Origin: Schistosoma haematobium
Taxonomy: Eukaryota; Platyhelminthes; Trematoda; Strigeidida; Schistosomatidae
DNA: 64,000 nucleotides
NCBI RefSeq assembly: GCF_000699445.3
Contig: NC_067196.1
Location: 89,382,364-89,446,363, forward strand
Reading direction: 5' to 3'
The position numbers and the translations under genes are program-made. Under the pieces are notes generated by a model. The model searched no databases, was not told where the DNA came from, and worked only from the letters and a program-made list of their open reading frames with translations. The first letter of the stretch is position 1. Each line of letters opens with the position of its first letter. Positions 46,397 through 57,720 of the stretch are shown piece after piece.

Positions 46397-47984
46397 ATGT
46401 TATTGTCAAGTGAATCTTGGACTAAAATATTCATCCTGTGCAATTGTAGTTTTGTAGTAAGTATCATTACATGTGTTCTCCCCATATGGTTATTCATTTC
46501 ATCTTACTTATACAATCCAGGTATTCGGTGTTGTTCTGTTAACACTCGGAATTCAACCACAAATCACATTAAATCAATTCAGAAATATACTACAAAATGC
46601 GAAACCAGAGATCTTCCTGGTTGTCAGTATCTCAGGTGGTCTCGGTGTACTAGGATCATTTGTTGGCATTTATGGACACTCGAAGAAACAGAAAGTGATC
46701 ATATATATGGTAAGTGATATGTTCAATATGGACAAGTGTATTTCACTCATACCTCTGTTCAGAACATTTTCGTTTTGTTTATCGTGACTTGTGTGTGGAT
46801 CGGAATGGCATTTAAAGTAGCTTTAACGGAAGACAGGGTTTGTTTGATATTATTTGAACCTAATATATCGTGACACACTGATCTTCATATCATTATAGTT
46901 CCTTAATTTAGTTAATAGCTCGCTGAGTTCTACTGTTAAAGAATATGGTAAACGAGTTGATTATCAAATGGGGTTTGATCATTTACAAAAGACTGTAAGT
47001 TATATACAAATGCAAAATTCTGATGATCTCTTGTCTCTAGTTTTATTGCTGTGGAGCGTCATCGTACAAAGACTATCCATATACAAATCATGGTCAGACA
47101 TCACACTTACCTACTTCATGTAAATACGACAAATTCGCATATCCTAAAGTAAGTCAATATTTTTGCAAATTTTTAACCAATTAAATTACCTGATTTCATC
47201 ACTTTAACAATCCGCATAGAATATTCATTTTCGTAATAACTTACAGTTTACAACCAAATACTGAATGTTCAGCTCACTCACTAGGAACATGTTGAGTCAA
47301 CTGTCATGTGGAATAATTTTATTTATTGAGTAGAATTTCAACCGCGTTTTAAGAACATTTGTTAACATGTTGCTAAGTGATTTCCAATATAGGATTCATC
47401 GAATAATGCAATTCATTTAGGCAAATACAATCATCTTGATTACGTGGTTTTCGTTGACACACATGAATATTTAAAAGAGTTCCACATTTGAAGATTAGGT
47501 GACATTAAATCCATTGAAGTTGTTTTCATTACTGACACTTCTGTTCCTCTCATCAGCACACTATAACTCAATCATATCAGTGAGTGACTAGTGGTAAAAT
47601 CAAAACCATTAACTCAAACTCACCGAACTGCTCTACCGACACAACAATAGACTGTTGTCTGTGACAAGACAGTTCTGCATTGTTCTCAGTCTTATTCTCA
47701 TTCACAACAACATCACAGTCTAATCACTTTCACTACGCTTCACATTTCAATTATCCATGTAGATTTATTGAATGAATGATAAACACTTCATTGTAATTCC
47801 TTATTCACTTTTTCTCATCATTTCATCAAAGGGATGTGTATCAGCGATAATTGAATATACACAAACTTATCTAAATATCATCATGTATCTATGTTTCACA
47901 TTCGGGATTATTCAAGCGCTCTACTTGATATTGTCAATTATGAGAATACGTAAATTTGAAGGTGACGATTTTCTATCTGCATAA
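46397..47984 (+). CDS. Tetraspanin T3, six exons
   Basis: Exons 46397-46456, 46521-46709, 46763-46837, 46899-46994, 47041-47148 and 47832-47984; all phase 0, 226 aa. Protein equal to T1 in exons 1, 3 and 6, and differing at two residues in exon 2 (FRNILQ, GGLGVLG). In exon 4 it reads KEYGKRVDYQMGFDHLQKT. The loop exon 5 begins FYCCGASSYKDYPYTNHGQT and ends SCKYDKFAYPK, so its first third resembles T2 while its end equals T1 except for K for R. Four loop cysteines are kept. Tail to tail with T4, to which its predicted protein is identical. Confidence 0.88.
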
Positions 47985-48630
47985 TGGTCTTATTGAGACC
48001 AAATGTTAAGAAGATATTCAATGGAACCTAATGTCAATCAAACAACCGAATCATTGACTATTCATTACTCATTCTATTGTCATTTGATCTTACTTATTTG
48101 TACACCATTATACACTATTCTCATCAACTGAATAATGAATTTCTTCATTATTTTCTTTGTTTAAATCAACTTGTTACTGGGAGGTATTTCGAAAGAAAAC
48201 AAACACAAAATGAGAAACGTTTATTCTCTTTAACACAATCGATAGGAAATTTCAACTAGAGTATATCAGTCAATCAGATCCGAAGTGTTCATACAACGAA
48301 TACAAGGTACTTGATCGAAAGTAGATTATCATTATTATTATTATCATAAGGTATTGATTAGATTTCAAGATAGATGGTTGTCATCTCTTCAGAGTGTTTA
48401 TTGTGAAGGTGTAGTTGCAATGATAAATCGATCTAGTTGTGGTTATTGAGAGTTGCATTATGATTTTATGATGGAAGGTCATTGGTTTACTATAACACTG
48501 AGAGCATTGTGGATTGATTGAGCTTAAGAAGTAAAACGATAGGTGTATTTTTCTTTGAAATTCTATTTCTGACATTTTGTTACAATATCTGTTGAGCATA
48601 GTTGGAGATGTGAAAACCACTTAATATGTA

Positions 48631-49510
48631 TACTTATTTTTCAGGATGATAGTAATACTCACTTAGTATTGTTTTGCTTGTATTTTACCATAGAGGTTTT
48701 TAATTGGAATTGATCTGTCTGTTTGTAGCATATGTGCATACTGTGAGTATGCCTCGATATTTCTTTAATTCATAAGCTTTTATAAGCAATGATGGATAGT
48801 GGCTAGCAGTGGAATCCAGTTTGACGCGCACACAATTCTGGTTTTCCAAGATCTATGGTCATTCAAGGAAGATGCAATCTAATTGTCTTTGGAAGACTTC
48901 TACTTCCTTGTAGGTGACTTTGAATGCAGAGTCTGTCTTGATTGATTGACCTGTGTTCACAAGGTGTTCGATTATTGAACTTTTTATTGAACTGTTTCCT
49001 TCTATTCTTAGGCACGCCGACCAAAGTTCTTGAGATCTTTCGAGTAAATTACGCATCGTACGACCTATATACCTAGCTCCACATGATCAGGAAAATTAGT
49101 AAATTTATCTTTTGACGAATATTTAAGCCATTAACAATCAAATGTTTATTAAGTTCACCTCGTATATAAATGGTTCTTATACATTTGTTGATTTAACCTC
49201 ACTGTCACCATATCAAACAGAAGTTTCTAATCAATATTATTATTAGAATGAACATCAACTCTGAGATTTAGGTTCTTCCAGTTGATGAGTCCCAAATAGG
49301 ACGAAACGCGCATCAAACTGGATTCCCCTGCTAGCCACTATCCATCTTTGCCTATAAAGCTTGTGAATTAAAGCAATATCGAGGCATGCTCACAGTATGC
49401 ACATATGCCAATAAAAGACTGATAAATTGCAGTCTTAAACCGCTATGGTAAAATACAAGCAAAACAATACTAAATGAGCATTATTATCATCCTGTAAAAT
49501 AACTATATAT
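48631..49510. mobile_element. Penelope-like element with inverted ends
   Basis: Ends 48.63-48.84 (minus) and 49.25-49.50 (plus) are inverted copies of the same terminal repeat seen alone at 10.98 and 53.10 kb. Between them a minus-strand piece of GIY-YIG domain (49056-48859: SIIEHLVNTGQSIKTDSAFK) and decayed sequence remain. Present in the left arm of P2 only. Confidence 0.7.
49268..49326 (+). ncRNA. Hammerhead-like motif (Sm-alpha type)
   Basis: CCAG | TTGATGA | GTCC-CAAATA-GGAC | GAAAC | GCGCATC | AAACTGG. Helix II has four perfect pairs and helix I can pair CCAG with CTGG. The GAAAC core is intact. The first core base is T instead of C and the cleavage triplet is ATC rather than GTC, so activity is likely reduced or absent. 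Confidence 0.6.
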
Positions 49511-49739
49511 ATTAGCAATTGTATGGCATTGAAAATGAATTCCACAAAGAGAGAAGACTTCGCTTAACCAACCTTTCATGTTTTATGGCTTATAGCTGCA
49601 TTCCGTTTATAATATTCAAAAAGGTAAAACTAAATTCCAACTAATACCATCTAATAATTACTATTTGTATGTATGTATGCATGCACATTGTGGAGGTTAC
49701 CTAAGCTGCGTGCAATCTACATTTTGAACATAGAACTAT

Positions 49740-50335
49740 AATTCATTAGTTTAGTGAAGAATTTATTTAATGTAGAGGTAAAGATGAAGGTTGAGCGAAA
49801 TCGTTACTTGGAAATTTCATCACAGTTTTACATTTTATCAAGATGTATTGAATCTTACTACTGAAATACCGATTCATCCTGTCACGTTTGGTTCTATGTA
49901 AATCAGTGAGAAATCAGTGATGTTATCATTCACTGTAATTGATGAACAATGATGAGATTTCAAAATTGGCTTCCGCAATGCCAAAATATCTCATAATCCA
50001 TGCAGTGTGGATTGTGTAATGAAAGGCTCTAAAATTATGTAAACTAGTTGGTACTACAAATATCACAGTTCCAATTCCCTTCTCAAAGAAAATTGCATAG
50101 CACTGAATCCACCAACCAATAACATTCAAAGCAATTGGTTTATGGAATTCATTACTAATTATTGATCGATTAATATGGAATGTTGTGTTTTATTGCCTAG
50201 TTGAATGTTCAACACTTCCATAACTGACATGGATTGTAACTTGAAGAGAACACACATTCCTACCATACGTCAGTGAATTTACAATAAATGTTTCACAAAC
50301 CAATCAAGCAAATAATGAATAATCTTGATTGTGCG
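49740..50335. repeat. Inner inverted repeat of P2, left arm
   Basis: Reverse complement of 52.27-52.87 kb and the same orientation as 11.47-12.08 kb. Confidence 0.8.
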
Positions 50336-50510
50336 TTAAAATGCCCCAGTCACAAACACATTCACTTCCATGAATGTTCAGTCCGTATGTGAACTCCTGT
50401 TTAACACGAGAAATCATAAATACATATCGACTATTGAATATCTCAATATCTCGAATTCGCTGAGCTCACAAATGTAAAAATCTTCTGAACATTAGTCGCT
50501 ACTGATTAGG

Positions 50511-50777
50511 ATGAATAAGTTGAGCTTCATTTCTCTCTGTTCAGACTACAATGATGACGATTCCACATATGTTGATATTTTGAACCGTGTAAATATATTA
50601 GATTTACCGGTTGATAGAGTGAGAATGATCCGTGATGAATATAGTGATTTCTTTATTGTCGTCTCATTGGAAGGAACTGTGACGAAATTATTATCGTTTT
50701 TATTGTTAACATTTAGTGTCGCTGTCAAAGAGGAGGTGGAGATGGTGCTGTACTGTGGATTCCGTTGTTGGGTCTAG
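50511..50777 (+). other. Unidentified 88-codon ORF in P2 spacer
   Basis: Same protein as 13466-13732, now on the plus strand because the spacer is inverted. See that entry for its make-up. Confidence 0.3.
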
Positions 50778-51999
50778 AGATGAGTATTAAGTTGGTGTTG
50801 TCTGTTGCAGTTAGTAGACGTCTAGTGGAGTGATCTGGTGAGATGATATTGTTTGTGATGTTCAGTGTTGAGAAGAGAGAAGACGCGAGACGTTTGAGTG
50901 CAGGATGGACATCGCACTGAGATTGTCTGTGAGTTGGGGACAGTTATATAGCTCAGAGTGTCGACGGAATCCACATTTCGATGAGGAACAAGGCATAGAA
51001 TGCGACAAGGAGGAAAGGTGCACTATGAGAAGAACGACTGAAGGAGCGACTGTTTAAAGAGGGAACAAGTGTGGTGTATGTTAATGAGGCTGACAGATAT
51101 AAGTAGTACGTGGCAGCAATCGGAGTGGAATGCCAATCAGAAGAAGTTTCATATGAAGAGAATAGGAAGGAAACGAATCACAATTAAAATAACAACTGAA
51201 TTAAAACAATAATGCAGTATGTAAAAACCAATGCAAAGAAGTTGTGCCAATATGTACTCAATATATGATTTGCATATTTTTTACTAAATCACTGTATGAT
51301 TTTTTATCAAACAAAACAATTGGGTTTCTTTCCACGTGAGTATTCGTTCACTGCACTACAAATATTTAAGATAAATGAAATATTTTATTATGTTTATTGA
51401 CAGTTTCGAATGCCTAGAAATGGGATGACGTAATGAAGTTTTGTATTTGAATAACTTCTATGAATTCTGAATGGCGTCAGAACCACTACGAGACATCATG
51501 GTTTTGTTGTCACAAAACTGATCCCGCCTACATAAACAAGTTTTCGATAGTATTTGAATTAGTTGTGTTTAAATTATGATTATTGATGTTAAATGAAATG
51601 GAATATTGTTATCGTAATGCACATACTGACGATGGTATATGTAAAATATCCCACTATCATCAAATGAATTGATATAGTCGATTGATATAATTCTATCTAG
51701 ATTGACGTAAATATTCATACATTAACACATCCCTGTAAACTGTTAATTGTCTAACCAACTATTCTTCAGTCGCAACCTCAACGTCAACAAATATCTCTCG
51801 TAACATATTCTTCACTTTTTTGTTCGATATAGTCATATGAAACAACATAACATCAATATTCATCTACCAAACATGAGATTATTCTGATTTGCTTACATTC
51901 CACTTAATTATTCCTTCCCGATTTCATACAACTTTATACACAATATAATCTTTCAGTAAACAGAGGGGTTTTTCCGATATTTTAGTAATTTAATAATTG

Positions 52000-52205
52000 A
52001 ACTGATGAGTCAATTGAAGCTAGACCACCATGAAAAACCTGTTGGCACTTGACGGCCGTTTCATCCTAGTATGGAACTCTTCAACAGTGCACATCCACGA
52101 TCACGCCCCACGAGATTCGAAACCAGGTGTTCGATGGTGATCTAGATTCCAACGAATCATCAATTCGATTTTTAGATTACTACAATCTCCGAAAAACCCC
52201 TCTCA
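52000..52205 (-). repeat. tRNA-derived SINE in P2 spacer
   Basis: Counterpart of the SINE at 12.19-12.37, inverted with the spacer: CTAGACCACCATGAAAAACC ... CCCCACGAGATTCGAA on the plus strand. Better preserved in its middle than the P1 copy. Confidence 0.65.
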
Positions 52206-52270
52206 GATTGCAATCATCATATACTCATTAGTGACTGTTTCCAAGAGTAAGTTACGAATGAATATCTGTC

Positions 52271-52870
52271 AATAAGGTTGATTATTTCAACGCACAATCA
52301 AGATTATTCATTATTTGCTTGATTGGTTTGTGAAACATTTATTGTAAATTCACTGACGTATGGTAGGAATGTGTGTTCTCTTCAAGTTACAATCCATGTC
52401 AGTTATGGAAGTGTTGAACATTCAACTAGGCAATAAAACACAACATTCCATATTAATCGATCAATAATTAGTAATGAATTCCATAAACCAATTGCTTTGA
52501 ATGTTATTGGTTGGTGGATTCAGTGCTATGCAATTTTCTTTGAGAAGGGAATTGGAACTGTGATATTTGTAGTACCAACTAGTTTACATAATTTTAGAGC
52601 CTTTCATTACACAATCCACACTGCATGGATTATGAGATATTTTGGCATTGCGGAAGCCAATTTTGAAATCTCATCATTGTTCATCAATTACAGTGAATGA
52701 TAACATCACTGATTTCTCACTGATTTACATAGAATCAAACGTGACAGGATGAATCGGTATTTCAGTAGTAAGATTCAATACATCTTGATAAAATGTAAAA
52801 CTGTAATGCGGTTGGCTTAACATTCATCTTTACCTCTACATTAAATAAATTATTCCCTTAACTAATTTAT
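52271..52870. repeat. Inner inverted repeat of P2, right arm
   Basis: Reverse complement of 49.74-50.33. It continues directly into the T4 arm, whereas the P1 equivalent is interrupted at 14.48 by LINEs. Confidence 0.8.
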
Positions 52871-53099
52871 TATGGTTCTATGTTCAAAATTTAGAGTGCA
52901 CGCATCTTAGTTAACTTCGTCAATGTGCATGCATACACACATAAAAATGGTAATTATTAGATGGTATTAGTTGGAATTTAGTTTTACCTTTTTGAATATT
53001 TTAAACGGAATGCATATATTAGGACAATAAACATGTAAAATTGCTTAAGCGAAGTCTTCGCTCTTTGTGGAATTCATTTTCAGTGCTGTCGTCATACCA

Positions 53100-53385
53100 A
53101 ACAGAAGTTAATAATCAGTGAACATCAACTCTGAGATGCAGGTTCTTCCAGTTGACGAGTCCCAAATAGGACGAAACGCCCGACAAACTAGATTCCACAG
53201 CTAGCCGCTATCCATCATTGCTTATAAAAGCTTATGAATTAAAGAAATATCGAGGCATACTCACAGTATGCACATATGCTACAAACAGACAGATCAATTC
53301 CAATTAAAAACCTCTATGGTAAAATACAAGCAAAACAATACTAAGTGAGTATTACTATCATCCTGAAAAATAAGTATACATATTA
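53100..53385 (+). mobile_element. Solo Penelope-type terminal repeat
   Basis: Inverted equivalent of 10.98-11.25 kb. It carries a hammerhead-like motif at 53139-53197 (GTTGACGAGTCCCAAATAGG, then ACGAAACGCC). The site where GTC would be cleaved reads GAC, so this copy should not cleave. Confidence 0.6.
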
Positions 53386-54022
53386 AGTGGTTTTCACATC
53401 TCCAACTATGCTCAACAGATATTGTAACAAAATGTCAGAAATAGAATTTCAAAGAAAAATACACCTATCGTTTTACTTCTTAAGCTCAATCAATCCACAA
53501 TGCTCTCAGTGTTATAGTAAACCAATGACCTTCCATCATAAAATCATAATGCAACTCTCAATAACCACAACTAGATCGATTTATCATTGCAACTACACCT
53601 TCACAATAAACACTCTGAAGAGATGACAACCATCTATCTTGAAATCTAATCAATACCTTATGATAATAATAATAATGATAATCTACTTTCGATCAAGTAC
53701 CTTGTATTCGTTGTATGAACACTTCGGATCTGATTGACTGATATACTCTAGTTGAAATTTCCTATCGATTGTGTTAAAGAGAATAAACGTTTCTCATTTT
53801 GTGTTTGTTTTCTTTCGAAATACCTCCCAGTAACAAGTTGATTTAAACAAAGAAAATAATGAAGAAATTCATTATTCAGTTGATGAGAATAGTGTATAAT
53901 GGTGTACAAATAAGTAAGATCAAATGACAATAGAATGAGTAATGAATAGTCAATGATTCGGTTGTTTGATTGACATTAGGTTCCATTGAATATCTTCTTA
54001 ACATTTGGTCTCAATAAGACCA

Positions 54023-55610
54023 TTATGCAGATAGAAAATCGTCACCTTCAAATTTACGTATTCTCATAATTGACAATATCAAGTAGAGCGCTTGAATAAT
54101 CCCGAATGTGAAACATAGATACATGATGATATTTAGATAAGTTTGTGTATATTCAATTATCGCTGATACACATCCCTTTGATGAAATGATGAGAAAAAGT
54201 GAATAAGGAATTACAATGAAGTGTTTATCATTCATTCAATAAATCTACATGGATAATTGAAATGTGAAGCGTAGTGAAAGTGATTAGACTGTGATGTTGT
54301 TGTGAATGAGAATAAGACTGAGAACAATGCAGAACTGTCTTGTCACAGACAACAGTCTATTGTTGTGTCGGTAGAGCAGTTCGGTGAGTTTGAGTTAATG
54401 GTTTTGATTTTACCACTAGTCACTCACTGATATGATTGAGTTATAGTGTGCTGATGAGAGGAACAGAAGTGTCAGTAATGAAAACAACTTCAATGGATTT
54501 AATGTCACCTAATCTTCAAATGTGGAACTCTTTTAAATATTCATGTGTGTCAACGAAAACCACGTAATCAAGATGATTGTATTTGCCTAAATGAATAGCA
54601 TTATTCGATGAATCCTATATTGGAAATCACTTAGCAACATGTTAACAAATGTTCTTAAAACGCGGTTGAAATTCTACTCAATAAATAAAATTATTCCACA
54701 TGACAGTTGACTCAACATGTTCCTAGTGAGTGAGCTGAACATTCAGTATTTGGTTGTAAACTGTAAGTTATTACGAAAATGAATATTCTATGCGGATTGT
54801 TAAAGTGATGAAATCAGGTAATTTAATTGGTTAAAAATTTGCAAAAATATTGACTTACTTTAGGATATGCGAATTTGTCGTATTTACATGAAGTAGGTAA
54901 GTGTGATGTCTGACCATGATTTGTATATGGATAGTCTTTGTACGATGACGCTCCACAGCAATAAAACTAGAGACAAGAGATCATCAGAATTTTGCATTTG
55001 TATATAACTTACAGTCTTTTGTAAATGATCAAACCCCATTTGATAATCAACTCGTTTACCATATTCTTTAACAGTAGAACTCAGCGAGCTATTAACTAAA
55101 TTAAGGAACTATAATGATATGAAGATCAGTGTGTCACGATATATTAGGTTCAAATAATATCAAACAAACCCTGTCTTCCGTTAAAGCTACTTTAAATGCC
55201 ATTCCGATCCACACACAAGTCACGATAAACAAAACGAAAATGTTCTGAACAGAGGTATGAGTGAAATACACTTGTCCATATTGAACATATCACTTACCAT
55301 ATATATGATCACTTTCTGTTTCTTCGAGTGTCCATAAATGCCAACAAATGATCCTAGTACACCGAGACCACCTGAGATACTGACAACCAGGAAGATCTCT
55401 GGTTTCGCATTTTGTAGTATATTTCTGAATTGATTTAATGTGATTTGTGGTTGAATTCCGAGTGTTAACAGAACAACACCGAATACCTGGATTGTATAAG
55501 TAAGATGAAATGAATAACCATATGGGGAGAACACATGTAATGATACTTACTACAAAACTACAATTGCACAGGATGAATATTTTAGTCCAAGATTCACTTG
55601 ACAATAACAT
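54023..55610 (-). CDS. Tetraspanin T4, six exons
   Basis: Exons on the minus strand: 55610-55551, 55486-55298, 55244-55170, 55108-55013, 54966-54859 and 54175-54023; all phase 0, 226 aa. The predicted protein is identical to T3, including the variable loop exon 5 (CCGASSYKDYPYTNHGQ). This identity across the arms of a palindrome points to recent duplication or gene conversion. Splice sites and frame are intact. Confidence 0.88.
54176..54858 (-). other. T4 intron 5
   Basis: 683-base intron matching T1 and T3 intron 5. In T2 the same intron is replaced in part by the 24.38-27.25 insertion. No embedded gene seen. Confidence 0.6.
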
Positions 55611-56296
55611 TTCAATATTGTTCACTGAGATGATGATATTGTGTATGCTGTATGTACTGGTAATAAATGTGAGTCAATGTATCTTTCACTTTCAATGTGA
55701 ATTTTCACAGAATATCAAGTGAAATAGTAAAATTAATTGGGATTCATCTGAATTAATTTATTCATTGTACTGTGCATTTCTAATAGAAATTCATGCACAA
55801 CACAAAGTTAACTTACTTAATTCAGAAGCACTAATGAATCACATCATCAACATTATCATTGTCACTATGGTTCGGCTTCATTTTATTATCAAATTCAAAA
55901 GTATACAACTTGTCATTATAAGTAGTTAAAATTTGGTTTGATGTATGTTTATGCATTTGTTAGTGGTAATTGTGATGTAGTGAACGAGAACACAAGTGTA
56001 TTTGAGAAGAAAATTACAGACTATCTTTTGAAAATATCTGATAACCATTACGTATATACTGCATTTGCAAAATGTCAATTCATCGTCTCAAACTTGACTG
56101 TTCCTTCTGCAAATGTCAATCAATCGTCTCAGAATTCATTGTGCTTCTGGTTCCACACTAATCAGTCTCTGTTTGCACCCTCTTCTGTTTGATCTTCTCA
56201 ACCTCCTGTTTCAGGTATTTCACTTTCGATTGATAATACATGCTACTCACATCTGTCAACATCACTAGCTCACACGTGTTATAGTCACACTTACAT

Positions 56297-56475
56297 TCAC
56301 ATAATCAGGTCATGGTCATACAGAGATGACATGGACATTATGAGTGGTTGCATACTCAGTATGTCCAACAGTATTTCCTCAGTTATGACAGGTAACTGTT
56401 CATTCGAAATCATGAGGACATACTTCAAAATGATAAAGACAGTCGATTGACCAAAATAACGTTGAAGAACACAAG
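56297..56475 (-). other. Candidate terminal exon upstream of T4 (copy 4)
   Basis: Same frame, acceptor and stop as copy 2 at 28690-28868; protein identical to copy 2. No domain recognised. Confidence 0.4.
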
Positions 56476-56949
56476 CTGTGAATGTACGTAACAATTATTT
56501 TGAATATCTGTAATTGTGGTCGTTCAGTTAAGTGAGAGTAAACAGGATGAGATTCATGGGGACTAAGTGTATTTCATGAACGATGATCAATGTAATATAG
56601 AAATACTGAGAAAGGCAAATTCAATATCGACTTAATCAGCGTATTATAGTGCATATCAATGATTGTGGAGATTAAATGAAATAATGAAATATGTGAATAA
56701 TGCTATACGTATTCACAGTAATATTTGCACTAACCATCTCTACAATCCCCTCAAACGGTTACGTAAACTAATGAAGGTTTTATTATCAATCCAAATAACG
56801 CATACAATTTCGTTATTGCAAGAACACCGTGTTTGAATGAATAACTACGGAACATATTCACAACTAATCCTCCAAGTATCTGTGGAAGCCAAGTCCTGAG
56901 AAATACTGAACATATTATGTAAGATAAAATTTAGTACACATAGTTCCCC

Positions 56950-57720
56950 TTATCATTTTGAAAAGAGCAAGAACAAACATTCTAGCAGAATAGCATGAAT
57001 TCATTTGATTTCGTTGGTTCTCGTCAGCTGCTCATAACCTGTGATATTTAAAATCATAATTGCATAATGGGTTTAAATTACTTACATAAAAGTTTGATTG
57101 GAAGTTATATTGAAGACATATTTGTATAGTATAGTAATGATGTAAATAAATTTAATAGACTGAATATTATAAATATATACCTTATGTGATGAAAGAACAT
57201 TGTGACGACAGTTCAAACGGCTAGAAACAAGTAAACCTTGATAGGAATAAAATGAGTAGAGTTCAGTTGATAAAATAAGATAGTTGGAATAAAACTCAAT
57301 GGTGTAATAAATGCAAGAAAGAGTTTAAAGAAAAGAAAAAAATATTAAGATACAACGAAGGAATATAAATCACCAAGGCAAGGAAAGATTAATAACCATC
57401 TCCTTTTGAACACATAAATTAGGATTCTGGCGTCTGATAGCAACTGCCTCAGCGAAATTCAGAAGACTGGAGTTTGGCTGCTTACTAATCACCTTGAATG
57501 ATTGCAGGGTATCGACTTGATGTCCTGTATCAAGAAGATGTTTGGTGATTGCACTATTTAGAATCTTTCTTTCTCTTGTTCTGAGGCTTTTTGGAACATG
57601 TTCGAAAAAAATCTGAGATATGCCCTCCTTTCTGTTCGGCCAATATAGCTGCTTTGACAGGTACACGTAAATTCATAAATACAATTGGCGGTAACATGAA
57701 AAGGATGCTCATCAACCTTT
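56950..57720 (-). mobile_element. Penelope-like element fragment, duplicate
   Basis: Copy of 29.35-30.11 kb. The GIY-YIG C-terminal frame (57666-57370) differs at its end (RRQNPNLCVQKE against RRQKPDLCVQKE). Carries the same hammerhead-like motif at 56982-57039. Confidence 0.7.

Larger units (their letters stand above)
50336..52270. other. P2 spacer, flipped relative to P1
   Basis: From the left arm outward it reads as the reverse complement of P1 spacer sequence taken from 13.90 backwards (ATGCCCCAGTCACAAACACA against the complement of 13.9 kb). It has an extra stretch of about 125 bases at roughly 51.68-51.81 that is absent from P1. Confidence 0.8.
45400..56580. repeat. P2: large inverted duplication with T3 and T4
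   Basis: Left arm 45.40-50.33 and right arm 52.27-56.58 are reverse complements with very few differences, apart from extra Penelope sequence in the left arm (48.84-49.25 and around). The left boundary abuts the Gypsy remnant; the right arm continues into the segmental duplication. Confidence 0.85.
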
